Shown here piece after piece: positions 8,580-17,577 of a stretch of 64,000 bases of DNA. The notes below the pieces were generated by a model that saw nothing but the letters and a program-made list of their open reading frames with translations, did no database searches and was not told the DNA's origin. Made by a program: the position numbers and the translations under genes. Location of the stretch: positions 124,001 through 188,000 of the forward strand of contig CAVVLP010000014.1 of NCBI GenBank assembly GCA_963749115.1, written 5' to 3'. Source of the DNA: SZUA-36 sp963749115 (GTDB lineage: Bacteria > Pseudomonadota > Gammaproteobacteria > Xanthomonadales > SZUA-36). Numbering within the stretch: the first letter of the stretch is position 1; each line of letters opens with the position of its first letter.

Positions 8580-8888
8580 TTACGGATTGCTGACCGTTGT
8601 TTCCGTTTGGTCTGTCAGACTCCAGGCTTTTGGTGCAACCCTAAACAACTTTCGGGTTCTGCGCCAAACCCCTCGAAACAGCTCCGAGTTCCGGTAAGTG
8701 TCTAAATAATCTTCACTTTGCCAATGAGAATAGGTAAAAAAAACACAGGAATCTCCTTCGCCTTGCAATAATTGAAGATGCATACAACCTGGAAATGACC
8801 TGATTTTTTCTCTGCTTAAAGCAAATATATTCAGGAAATCAGGAATTCGTTCTTCCTCAAATTCCATTTGAACAATTCTTATGATCAT
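8580..8888 (-). CDS. ABM-domain small protein (putative quinol-type monooxygenase)
   Basis: A 102-residue protein that fits the antibiotic-biosynthesis-monooxygenase (ABM, ferredoxin-like dimeric barrel) family: RIVQMEFEEERIPDFLNIFALSREKIRSFPG at the N-terminus, the HLQLL strand, FFTYSHWQSEDYLDTYRNSELF, then KLFRVAPKAWS. Relatives include YgiN-like monooxygenases and many uncharacterised proteins, so the reaction is unknown. The sequence, notably the central WxSEDYLDxYRNSELF stretch, recalls Bacteroidetes relatives (from memory). The start is ATG 8888; no clear ribosome site is seen. It lies between the FabD-like gene and the mutase gene, on the same strand, with no obvious functional link to either. 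Confidence 0.75.
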   Translation of the reverse strand: MIIRIVQMEFEEERIPDFLNIFALSREKIRSFPGCMHLQLLQGEGDSCVFFTYSHWQSEDYLDTYRNSELFRGVWRRTRKLFRVAPKAWSLTDQTETTVSNP

Positions 8889-8938
8889 AGGAATAAGATC
8901 GCTTTGTTCATTCCTGAAAGAAGTTCGTGGTCTGTCAA

Positions 8939-9922
8939 TTAACTTTTCACAAAAGCTACGGCGTCGAGGAGGCTTTTGCTATTAATTGCAGACATGTAGT
9001 GTGTTTTATGACCGGTAGCACGCTGGGTCTTCTTGATGATGCCAGCCAGGTTTGGTCGTTTTCCTTCGGGTTCAGTACCAAAACCGATTCCGCCACCAAA
9101 TTCAAAAATCACATCGCTGCCATCGGCGAAGGCTGTTTCAAGGTTTGAAAACCAGAGCACCGGGTGAAATAGCTGAAAGAACAAACGCGCCCTGATACCC
9201 ACCGGGTCCGGTTCATGGTAAGCACCGGTAAAATTGGATAGTACCCGAACATCGGACAGGTCGAAACCGGCTGTTTCCAGCACCCTCCGGTAATGTCGGG
9301 CAGCCTCGACCATATAGTAAGTGTGAAAAGCCCCTTCGGTCTTCAAACGTACCGGGCTTTTCCTTTCAAACTGTTCCAAAACCTGCTGTTCAACCAATTC
9401 CAGGTCTTCACCGCGACCGCCAATAACGGTCTGATCAGGCAAATTGCAACCAGCAATCGCACAGTGGTAATGCTCGGCTATCGGTCGAATTGTATCGACA
9501 TTCAGTGGGAAAGCGCTCATTTCGCCTTCGCCATAGGTGCCCATTAACTCCCCACGTTTCTGTACCAGTTTAAGCGCGCTCTGGAAACTGAGCACTTTGG
9601 CGGCAACCAGTGCCGAGTACTCGCCAAGACTATGCCCGGCAGCCATGGACGGCTTCAGGCGGTCTTCGGTTAGGTCCGTGAACACCTCGAGGCAGGCAAT
9701 GGAGTGGGTCAACAGCGCGGGCTGTGTAAAGCGGGTCTGGTTGAGTTGCTCCTGCGGGTCCTCAAATGAGAGTTCCGCAACGTCATAACCCAATACCTCG
9801 CTGGCCTGCCGGTAGACTTTTCTGGCAGTCTCAAACTCCTTAAAAAGGTCACCGCCCATACCTTTATACTGTGAGCCCTGCCCGGGGAAGACAAATAGAA
9901 TGTTTTGTTCGCTAGTTAGCAC
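8939..9922 (-). CDS. FabD-type ACP S-malonyltransferase / acyltransferase
   Basis: Expected to transfer malonyl (or another acyl) groups from CoA to an acyl carrier protein. The 327-residue protein starts with FVFPGQGSQYKGMG, has the nucleophile elbow GHSLGE (Ser98), Arg in VQKRGELM (Arg123) and the catalytic His in EGAFHTYYM (His200). These correspond to Ser92, Arg117 and His201 of E. coli FabD. FabD usually reads GAFHSPLM at the last site; HTYYM is unusual and may mean a different acyl substrate. No fabH, fabG or acpP is nearby, so this may be an accessory enzyme. It starts at GTG 9922 with AGGTG upstream and is divergent from typA. Confidence 0.8.
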   Translation of the reverse strand: MLTSEQNILFVFPGQGSQYKGMGGDLFKEFETARKVYRQASEVLGYDVAELSFEDPQEQLNQTRFTQPALLTHSIACLEVFTDLTEDRLKPSMAAGHSLGEYSALVAAKVLSFQSALKLVQKRGELMGTYGEGEMSAFPLNVDTIRPIAEHYHCAIAGCNLPDQTVIGGRGEDLELVEQQVLEQFERKSPVRLKTEGAFHTYYMVEAARHYRRVLETAGFDLSDVRVLSNFTGAYHEPDPVGIRARLFFQLFHPVLWFSNLETAFADGSDVIFEFGGGIGFGTEPEGKRPNLAGIIKKTQRATGHKTHYMSAINSKSLLDAVAFVKS

Positions 9923-10008
9923 AGCTTTCGCACCTGGAATGTTTGGGAATTAGGAAGAATAGCTAGCCGATCAGGTGAAAGCAAGCGTCGAACCCCGTCT
10001 TTTCAAGC

Positions 10009-10036
10009 TTGCTTGATTATTGGAACATACTATAAT
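10009..10036 (+). promoter_or_regulatory. Promoter candidate for typA
   Basis: TTGCTT (10009-10014), a 16-base spacer and a perfect TATAAT (10031-10036). The implied RNA start near 10043 gives a leader of about 100 bases before the GTG start of typA. Confidence 0.6.
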
Positions 10037-10144
10037 GGTCAATGACCCCCCAGCATCATTTATCTTGCTGTTTTTTCATTAAAAACATTGCTTAAAGTAG
10101 CCAAAACGTGTAACTTCCGCGCGCTTAGCTAACTGGAACCAACC

Positions 10145-11987
10145 GTGATAAACAATCTCCGAAATATAGCCATTATTGCCCACGTTGATCATGGCAAAAC
10201 CACACTCGTCGACCAGTTACTACAGCAGTCCGGTACAATGGGCGAACACGCCGCCACACTTGACCGCGCGATGGATTCCAATGAACTGGAAAAAGAACGC
10301 GGTATTACCATCCTTTCAAAGAACACCGCGATCACCTGGAACAGGGGTGATGAAAAGTACCGTATCAATATCGTCGACACACCAGGCCATGCCGATTTCG
10401 GGGGTGAGGTGGAACGCATCCTCAGCATGGTGGATTCAGTCTTGTTGCTGGTGGACGCTGTGGATGGTCCTATGCCACAAACCCGTTTTGTCACCCAGAA
10501 AGCTTTTGAGATGGGGTTTCGACCCATCGTAGTGATCAATAAGGTCGACCGCGATGGCGCGCGCCCTCACTGGGTGCTGGATCAAACGTTTGAATTATTT
10601 GACAAGTTAGGCGCCAGTGATGAGCAACTGGACTTTCCAGTGGTCTACGCCTCGGCCCTGCAGGGTTATGCAGGTCTCGAGGACAACGTCCGCGATGGTG
10701 ATATGACACCTTTATTTGAAACCATTTTGAATGAGGTCCAACCACCGAAAGTGGATATGGATGGCCCTTTTCAGATGCGCATCACCACGCTTGACTACAA
10801 TACCTACGTCGGCGTAATTGGAATTGGCCGGATACAACGCGGAAGCATCAAACCCAATCAACGCATAACGGCCATCGACCGCCACGGAGAGCAGCGCAAT
10901 GCGCGTGTCTTGCAGGTTCTGGGTTTTCGTGGACTTAAGCGTGTAGAAGTCGAAGAAGCCAATGCCGGTGACATCATCGCCGTCACCGGGGTGGAAAACC
11001 TGAATATTTCGGACACCCTGTGTGACCGGGAAACAGTTGAAGCATTACCAGTACTGACCGTGGATGAACCCACCATCAGTATGACCTTCCGGGTCAACAA
11101 TTCTCCGTTTTCAGGTCGTGAAGGTAAATACCTGACCAGCAGGCAACTGCGCGAACGGTTATTGCGGGAAGCCAGTCATAACGTGGCTTTACGGATCGAA
11201 GAAACCACTGATGCAGAAAGATTCCGTGTCTCCGGGCGTGGTGAGTTGCACCTGTCCATCCTGATAGAAACCATGCGGCGGGAAGGTTATGAAATGGCCA
11301 TTTCAAGACCGGAAGTTATCCTTCGCGAAGTCGATGGTGAGACCCATGAACCTTATGAATCACTGGTTGTCGATCTCGAAGCCGATTACCAGGGCGCAGT
11401 TATGGAACGACTTGGGGAATCGACGTGGTGTGCTGCAGGATATGCAACCCGACGGTAAGGGTCGAATTCGCATGGATTACATCATTCCGGCACGCGGTCT
11501 GATCGGTTTTCAGTCAGAGTTTCGTACCGTTACTGCCGGTACAGGTTTGTTGTTTCATACCTTCGAGAACTATGGCCCTTACAACCCCGCACCGATTTCT
11601 ACCCGTAATAACGGTGTCCTGATTTCCAACAGCACGGGTAAAGCCGTGGCCTATGCATTGTTCAACCTTCAGGATCGTGGTCGTATGATCATTGAAGACG
11701 GCGTCGATGTTTATGAAGGTCAGCTTATCGGCATCCACAACAGGGGTAACGATCTTACGGTCAACCCACTGAAAGCGAAACAGTTAACCAATATTCGCAC
11801 CGTCCTCAAGGACGATAACGTCCTGCTGGCGGCACCGAACATCATGTCGCTGGAACAGTCACTGGAGTTTATCCAGGATGATGAACTCGTTGAAGTAACA
11901 CCCAAGTCCATACGTATTCGTAAGCTGCACCTGAAGGAACACGAACGTAAGGCCGCCGGTCGCGCCAGCAAAAAACAGGAAGCCTGA
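10145..11987 (+). CDS. typA: Ribosome-associated GTPase TypA/BipA, with a one-base frame break
   Basis: Translational GTPase that binds the ribosome, aids 50S assembly and is needed under cold and other stress. The N-terminus INNLRNIAIIAHVDHGKTTLVDQLL carries the P-loop; DTPGHADFGGEVER and NKVDRDGARP complete the GTPase motifs. They are followed by beta-barrel, EF-G-like domains III and V and the TypA-specific C-terminal domain (IIPARGLIGFQSEF, then TGKAVAYALFNLQDRG). Starts at GTG 10145. The first frame stops at 11458, but the sequence continues correctly in the next frame after MERLG-NRRGVLQDM. Removing one G of GGGG at 11414-11417 gives 613 residues, close to the usual 607. The break is probably a homopolymer sequencing error. 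Confidence 0.92.
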
Positions 11988-12016
11988 GAGAATCGGAGCG
12001 GACCAGGAAGCCCGGA

Positions 12017-13897
12017 TTATTCGCGCAGATCCTGACCCAATAAATTTTGTAAGCGCGCGATATCCCGCTTTCCAAAACGTTGCTTAAGCCCGATTTCAAA
12101 ACGATCCGGAATGGCAACATCCAACTTGATATCCAGGCTGATTATCTTGCCGCGACGGGATACCAGCAACGCAGCATCCTCGCCCGGGCTAAAACTGGTC
12201 ATCAGGCTTTCCAGCCTGTCCCTGGTCAGTCTCTCATCACCGATGGCCAATACTTCGTCCCCAGGCATCAAACCGGCAACAGAGCCGCCGCTACCGTCGA
12301 GTACGGCCTTCACCACGAGTCCCGGTCTGTCATCCTCCCAAAGCACGCCAAGGTCGCTCAGCAACGGTTCTTCACCCGTTTCTCCTGTTATCAGTATGCT
12401 ACCGCGATTGAGCTCAAGACCGTAATACTCAAGGGCGGTATCAACATCAGGGTCGGTAGTTGTTGTCAATAAAGAGTGAAGAAACAAGCCAGCCTCTTTT
12501 CCGCCGACATCAACGACGATTTTCTCAAATGCATCACCGCTGTATGGAGTGTTCGAATACAAGCTATACATTTTTCGCATGACGTCATCCAGTCCATGGC
12601 GGCCCCTACTCGACTTTCTCAAGTAGGCATCAAGCACGAAACCGATGACTGCACCTTTCGTATAATAGCTGATGGTGCTGTTGAGCGAATTGGAATTCGG
12701 TTGGTAGTGGCGAATCCATGCATCCACAGAAGCCTCTGTAACCGGTCGTAATAACCGACCCGGCGTGGTCTCAAGACGGTGAATATCCTTGGCGAGTAAC
12801 TCCAGGTATTCTTTCGGTGTGATCAAACCGGCTCGTGACAGAATCAGATTGTCGTAATAGCTGGTCAGTCCTTCGGCAAGCCATAACTGACTTGTATATT
12901 GTTCATTCTGATAATCATACTGCGCCAATTCAACAGGACGCATGTTTCGAACATTCCAAACGTGGAAAAATTCATGCGCCACTACACCCAGCCATTTTAT
13001 ATAGTCTTTTCGATTACGCATCTGCCGGCGACCGGTCATGATCACCGTGCTGTGGTCATGTTCAAGACCTCCCTTGGCTTCAACAATAAAATTCATAAAC
13101 CAATAGGGTCTTTTGAGTGGATTGGTGGCCCAGAATAATTGGGTCTCAGCGACAATTTTCTCCACGTCATTCGCCGCTTGTTTGCCATCCCAGAACGCAT
13201 TCTCACCCACATTCAGAAGCACATATTCCTGAGCCTCGTGTGCGAACCGATAACTGAGCGCCGGGGCAATGACAACCGGACTATCCACCAACTCGTCATA
13301 GTCATCAGCATAGAAACCGGAGCCTTCCGGGCCTGATCGCATGGCGGAAAATGACTCGCCCCGGGCCGGTTCACTCACGATGTCTAACAACTGTGGCGAT
13401 TCACGGGTTTGTTGGGTATAGAGAAAAACCGATGTTCCATTGATAAGGGAAAACACCCGACTTGCCCAACTGGTGGAGACATTGAGGGTTGGGGTAAAAA
13501 CCTCATAATTAACGATCAGGGTATCGGTCTGAGTCGTTTTGACCTGCCAGCGGTCTTTACTGACTTTCTGCAAGGGCAGTGTAATGCCATCTTTGGTGGT
13601 TGCAGAAATACGATTGACGTTGGCAGCATAGTCCCGTATCAGGTAGGACCCTGGTGTCCAGTTTGGAATGATCAATTCTGTCACCGGTGCACTCACGGGA
13701 AACTCCGAACGGACCAGGATAAGCTGTTCCTTGTCCCTCGGGAAACTTATTGTATGGCGGACTGCATCCGCTGCCAGCGTTGCTTGCGACAGCAAACACA
13801 AACCCACAACAACGCAGGCAATCCCCAATCGCCCTGACCGACTTAACCCATTCTGTGATATGTCATAAAACAAGCGTAAATTATTCCAGATTTTCAA
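12017..13897 (-). CDS. M61-family metallopeptidase with C-terminal PDZ domain
   Basis: Zinc aminopeptidase of the glycyl-aminopeptidase (M61) family. A hydrophobic signal segment (IACVVVGLCLLSQATLA, residues 26-42) implies export to the periplasm. An N-terminal beta domain is followed by the family hallmark GGLEHDHS (277-284), the zinc site HEFFH (308-312) and the third-ligand region WLAEGLTSYYDN with Glu342. A PDZ-like domain near the end (GLVVKAVLDGSGGSVAGLMPGDEVLAI) probably presents substrate. 626 residues, normal for the family. Its start overlaps the last 17 bases of the DAHP synthase gene, so the two are probably co-transcribed. Physiological substrate unknown. Confidence 0.9.
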   Translation of the reverse strand: MKIWNNLRLFYDISQNGLSRSGRLGIACVVVGLCLLSQATLAADAVRHTISFPRDKEQLILVRSEFPVSAPVTELIIPNWTPGSYLIRDYAANVNRISATTKDGITLPLQKVSKDRWQVKTTQTDTLIVNYEVFTPTLNVSTSWASRVFSLINGTSVFLYTQQTRESPQLLDIVSEPARGESFSAMRSGPEGSGFYADDYDELVDSPVVIAPALSYRFAHEAQEYVLLNVGENAFWDGKQAANDVEKIVAETQLFWATNPLKRPYWFMNFIVEAKGGLEHDHSTVIMTGRRQMRNRKDYIKWLGVVAHEFFHVWNVRNMRPVELAQYDYQNEQYTSQLWLAEGLTSYYDNLILSRAGLITPKEYLELLAKDIHRLETTPGRLLRPVTEASVDAWIRHYQPNSNSLNSTISYYTKGAVIGFVLDAYLRKSSRGRHGLDDVMRKMYSLYSNTPYSGDAFEKIVVDVGGKEAGLFLHSLLTTTTDPDVDTALEYYGLELNRGSILITGETGEEPLLSDLGVLWEDDRPGLVVKAVLDGSGGSVAGLMPGDEVLAIGDERLTRDRLESLMTSFSPGEDAALLVSRRGKIISLDIKLDVAIPDRFEIGLKQRFGKRDIARLQNLLGQDLRE

Positions 13898-15260
13898 ATT
13901 TTCTGACGATCAGCATCGACAGCTCAAGGGCCTGCTCATAATTCAGACGCGGATCTACGATTGATTTATAGGCCCGCTCCAGGTCGATTTCATTCAAATT
14001 TCGGGCTCCGCCTGTACATTCGGTAACGTCTTCCCCGGTTAACTCCAGATGTACACCGCCGAGATGAGAGCCGTGCTGGTGATGAAGTTCGATAGCCGTT
14101 TCCGTTTCACTCATGATATTGCGGAATCGTCGGGTCTTGATACCCGATGAGGTTGTTTCAGTATTACCATGCATGGGATCACACACCCACAATACAGGTG
14201 AATCTGTGTCCTGCGCCGCTTTGATCAATGGTGGTAAATTGGTTTCGATTTCAGATGCGCCCATCCGGTGGATCAGGACTATACGCCCGGGCTCTGCATC
14301 AGGATTGAGTATTTCCAGCAAGCGTTGAAGGTGTCGGGCGTCGGCACCCGGACCAATCTTGATGCCAATCGGATTACGGACACCCCTGAAGAACTCGACA
14401 TGTGCGCCATCCACATCGGCCGTGCGCATACCGATCCATGGAAAATGTGTGGTCAGATCAAACCAGCCCGGCTGACGCGGGACCTTGCGGGTCAGCGCCT
14501 GTTCGTAGTGAAGATGCAGCGCCTCGTGTGAGGTATAGAAATCCACCCGCTTGAGAACCCCGGCCCGACGACCTGAAATGGTTTCCATGAAATTGACCGC
14601 ACGACCAAGGTTGTCCGCCAGGCGCTGGAACTCTTCGGCAAGCGGTGAGTGCTTCACCCAACTCAGGTTCCAGTACTCAGGATGATGTAAATCCGCAAAA
14701 CCACCGTCTACCAACCCGCGTACGAAATTCATCGTCATCGATGACATCGCATGACCCTGGATCAGACGCCGTGGGTCCGGACGTCTTGCTTCATTCGTAA
14801 ACTCAATCGAGTTCACCAGGTCACCACGATAGCTGGGCAAAGTCTGACCATCACGTGTTTCGAGATCCGATGATCGGGGTTTGGCATACTGTCCGGCAAA
14901 ACGACCGACCCTGATAACCGGCTTTTGTAAACCATGTGTTAAAGCCAGGCTCATTTGCAGCAGCACTTTTAGCCGGTTGGTAATGACTTCCGAATTACAT
15001 TCCGCAAAGCTCTCGGCACAATCCCCGCCCTGCAAAAAAAACCGGTTTCCCGCCTGCGCCTGGGCAATCTGCTTTTTCAACGACAGAATTTCCCATGACG
15101 TTACCAACGGCGGCAGACGTGACAACTCAGCAAGCGTCGTTTGCAGTACTTCCTGGTCGGGATAGTTGGCCTGTTGCAAGGCCTCCCGTGATTGCCAGGA
15201 GGTCGGCTGCCAGTCATTTACCTCAGCTGGATTTTCCGGGCTCTGTGCTTTCTGATTCAT
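13881..15260 (-). CDS. Class II (plant-type) 3-deoxy-7-phosphoheptulonate synthase
   Basis: First step of the shikimate pathway: condenses phosphoenolpyruvate and erythrose 4-phosphate to DAHP for aromatic amino acids. The 459-residue protein is the AroA(II) type: NDWQPTSWQSREALQQANYPD at the N-terminus, FFLQGGDCAESF (metal-binding Cys), KPVIRVGRFAGQYAKPRS, a GIKIGPGAD phosphate-binding segment, IHRMG and WVCDPMHGNT, with HLELTGEDVTEC near the end. It is unrelated in sequence to E. coli AroF/G/H. Downstream of dsbB on the same strand with a 42-base gap, and overlapping the M61 peptidase gene. Confidence 0.95.
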   Translation of the reverse strand: MNQKAQSPENPAEVNDWQPTSWQSREALQQANYPDQEVLQTTLAELSRLPPLVTSWEILSLKKQIAQAQAGNRFFLQGGDCAESFAECNSEVITNRLKVLLQMSLALTHGLQKPVIRVGRFAGQYAKPRSSDLETRDGQTLPSYRGDLVNSIEFTNEARRPDPRRLIQGHAMSSMTMNFVRGLVDGGFADLHHPEYWNLSWVKHSPLAEEFQRLADNLGRAVNFMETISGRRAGVLKRVDFYTSHEALHLHYEQALTRKVPRQPGWFDLTTHFPWIGMRTADVDGAHVEFFRGVRNPIGIKIGPGADARHLQRLLEILNPDAEPGRIVLIHRMGASEIETNLPPLIKAAQDTDSPVLWVCDPMHGNTETTSSGIKTRRFRNIMSETETAIELHHQHGSHLGGVHLELTGEDVTECTGGARNLNEIDLERAYKSIVDPRLNYEQALELSMLIVRKFENLE

Positions 15261-15302
15261 TGTTTCATTTCCAATTATTCTCTTCTTGATTATTCGTTGC
15301 TT

Positions 15303-15779
15303 TTACAGCTTGCGGCGTTTAAGCGGACGGTACAACATCCATAATGTCAGCAAGCCGAGTCCGACATACCAGATCAAGGTCCACTGTGGCATGCTCATAC
15401 CCATAAATGACCATATGACCTCGGCACAACTTCCGGAACCCCTGAGTACCGTTGAAAGAACCTCTGTTAACGGGAAATTCTCCAGCATGTAATTTAACCC
15501 GGGACCGCATTCCGGGACCTCGTCAGCAGGTAAACTCTGTAACCAGATATGACGGCCCGCTATGAAAGCACCAACCGTCGCGCTGGCTACGAGCAACCAC
15601 GCATATATTTGTTGCCCGAGTCGTCCTGGGTTGTGAATGGCTGCCAATAATGCAATGACACCCATGTCGAAAAAGATAACCCTCTGAAAAATACACAGGG
15701 GACAGGGATCAAGGTAGTCAACATATTGGTTGTACAAAGCAAAACCAAGTAACGATGCACAACAAACAACAACAAACAA
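15303..15779 (-). CDS. dsbB: Disulfide bond formation protein DsbB
   Basis: Inner-membrane protein that reoxidises periplasmic DsbA and passes electrons to quinone. Four hydrophobic segments are visible. The first redox pair is CPLC (Cys26-Cys29 of this frame) and the second is Cys91 with Cys118 in the periplasmic loop. The frame opens at TTG 15779, but in-frame codons upstream read KLRQRKWYL, which looks like a normal DsbB N-terminus, without a usable start. Removing one A of the run at 15801-15804 would give MSKLRQRKWYLF from TTG 15810. The listed start is therefore probably about ten codons too late. Confidence 0.88.
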   Translation of the reverse strand: MFVVVCCASLLGFALYNQYVDYLDPCPLCIFQRVIFFDMGVIALLAAIHNPGRLGQQIYAWLLVASATVGAFIAGRHIWLQSLPADEVPECGPGLNYMLENFPLTEVLSTVLRGSGSCAEVIWSFMGMSMPQWTLIWYVGLGLLTLWMLYRPLKRRKL

Positions 15780-15895
15780 ATACCATTTTCTCTGGCGTAA
15801 TTTTACTCAACAATATTCATTCCATGTATTTGCCGTTAACACGGCAGTGTAGTCAATTTCACTGCTATAATTTGAGCAATTCCTTTCAAGTTGTG

Positions 15896-15905
15896 ACTGT
15901 ACAGT
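15896..15905. promoter_or_regulatory. Palindrome at the hutU start, possible operator
   Basis: The perfect 10-bp palindrome ACTGTACAGT ends one base before the hutU ATG, where a ribosome site would normally lie. A TATAAT is present at 15866-15871 without a good -35 box. HutC operators in Pseudomonas have a TGTA/TACA core; similarity is only partial. No regulator gene is next to it. Confidence 0.3.
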
Positions 15906-15906
15906 A

Positions 15907-17577
15907 ATGAACACAAAAAATGCACCCATAAAGACAAAAATTACGGCCCCGAGGGGCACCAAGTTGACATGTAAGGGCTGGCATCAGGAAGCGGCCATGC
16001 GCATGCTGATGAATAACCTGGATCCGGATGTCGCCGAAAAACCGGAAGAACTGGTCGTTTATGGCGGCACCGGTAAAGCGGCGCGGAATCATGCCTGCCT
16101 TGAACGGATTATTACCACACTCCAACGACTTGAGAACGATGAAACATTGCTTATCCAAAGTGGTAAACCAGTTGGGGTTTTCCACACACACGAAGAAGCG
16201 CCGCGGGTCCTGATTGCAAACTCCAACCTGGTACCACGCTGGGGAAACTGGGATGTCTTCCGGGATCTGGAAGCCAAGGGTCTGACCATGTATGGCCAGA
16301 TGACGGCCGGATCATGGATCTATATTGGTTCGCAAGGCATCGTACAGGGAACCTACGAAACCTTCGCCGAGTGCGCACGTCAGCATTTCAATGGCAGCTT
16401 GCGTGGCCGCCTGACGGTAACTGCCGGTCTCGGCGGGATGGGTGGAGCCCAGCCGCTGGCATGCACCATGAACGAAGGCAACTGCCTGGCAGTTGAAGTG
16501 GATCCCTGGCGTATCCAGCGGCGTGTGGAAACAGGCTATTGTGACCGAATGGTAGAAAGCCTTGATGAAGCGCTGGAAATTTTTGAGACTTCGAAAGAAC
16601 CGGTTTCAGTGGGCCTGCTGGGTAATATTGCAGAGGTTTTACCTGAGCTGGTGCGGCGTAACTTTGTACCAGACATCATTACTGATCAAACATCTGCCCA
16701 CGATTTGCGTGAAGGCTATATCCCGATGGGTTATTCGCTCGAAGAAGCTGCGAGCCTGAGGAAATCAGACCCGGTGACATATGACAACAAGGTACTGGAC
16801 TCCATGGTGGTCCACGTACGTGCCATTCTTGATATGAAATCACGCGGCGCCATCTGCTTTGATTACGGTAACAACCTCAGGGGGCAGGTTGCCGACTTCC
16901 GTGACATGCCGGAAGCTTTTGATTTCCCTGGTTTTGTACCGGCTTACATACGTCCGTTATTCTGTCGTGGTGCAGGGCCGTTCCGCTGGGCGGCATTATC
17001 CGGTGACCCCGAGGATATCCGTGTCACAGACGAAGCCATACTGGAATTGTTTCCCGACAAGCCTGCGCTGCGACGCTGGATCGAAAAGGCGCAGAAACAG
17101 ATCAGTTTCCAGGGCTTACCTGCAAGAATTTGCTGGCTGGAATACGGGGAAAGGGCAAAAGCGGCACTGAAATTCAATGCCCTGGTACGCGAAGGCAAGA
17201 TCAAGGCACCCATCGTGATTGGCCGTGATCACCTGGACACCGGTTCAGTTGCCTCGCCCAACCGAGAGACCGAATCCATGCTGGACGGTTCAGATGCAAT
17301 CGCTGACTGGCCATTGCTGAACGCCATGTTAAATACAGCTTGTGGCGCCAGTTGGGTCTCCATTCACCACGGCGGCGGTGTTGGCATTGGCTATTCTCAG
17401 CACGCGGGCATGGTCTGCGTCGCTGATGGCACGGAAATGGCTGACAGACGCTTACAGCGAGTGCTTACCGCAGACCCCGGTACGGGTGTCATGCGTCATG
17501 CAGACGCCGGCTACACGGATGCCATCGATATTGCCAATGAACGGGGTGTGGACCTGCCGATGATTAATGGCGAGTGA
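15907..17577 (+). CDS. hutU: Urocanate hydratase (urocanase)
   Basis: Second step of histidine degradation: hydrates urocanate to 4-imidazolone-5-propionate using tightly bound NAD+. 556 residues, the standard length. Recognisable stretches include GWHQEAAMRMLMNNLDPDVAE, VVYGGTGKAARN, TAGSWIYIGSQGIVQGTYETF, the glycine-rich TAGLGGMGGAQPLA dinucleotide loop, DQTSAHD, GRDHLDTGSVASPNRETE and HHGGGVGIGYSQHAGMV. Begins at ATG 15907 with no clear Shine-Dalgarno site. It overlaps the hutH start by 4 bases, so hutU, hutH and hutI form one operon. Confidence 0.98.
   Translation: MNTKNAPIKTKITAPRGTKLTCKGWHQEAAMRMLMNNLDPDVAEKPEELVVYGGTGKAARNHACLERIITTLQRLENDETLLIQSGKPVGVFHTHEEAPRVLIANSNLVPRWGNWDVFRDLEAKGLTMYGQMTAGSWIYIGSQGIVQGTYETFAECARQHFNGSLRGRLTVTAGLGGMGGAQPLACTMNEGNCLAVEVDPWRIQRRVETGYCDRMVESLDEALEIFETSKEPVSVGLLGNIAEVLPELVRRNFVPDIITDQTSAHDLREGYIPMGYSLEEAASLRKSDPVTYDNKVLDSMVVHVRAILDMKSRGAICFDYGNNLRGQVADFRDMPEAFDFPGFVPAYIRPLFCRGAGPFRWAALSGDPEDIRVTDEAILELFPDKPALRRWIEKAQKQISFQGLPARICWLEYGERAKAALKFNALVREGKIKAPIVIGRDHLDTGSVASPNRETESMLDGSDAIADWPLLNAMLNTACGASWVSIHHGGGVGIGYSQHAGMVCVADGTEMADRRLQRVLTADPGTGVMRHADAGYTDAIDIANERGVDLPMINGE

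Noticed and set aside
8565..8583. AAAAAACGTTTTTT palindrome as terminator of the ABM gene
   Set aside because: The stem is almost all A-T with a two-base C-G centre and no loop, so it would be a weak hairpin; kept out of the feature list.
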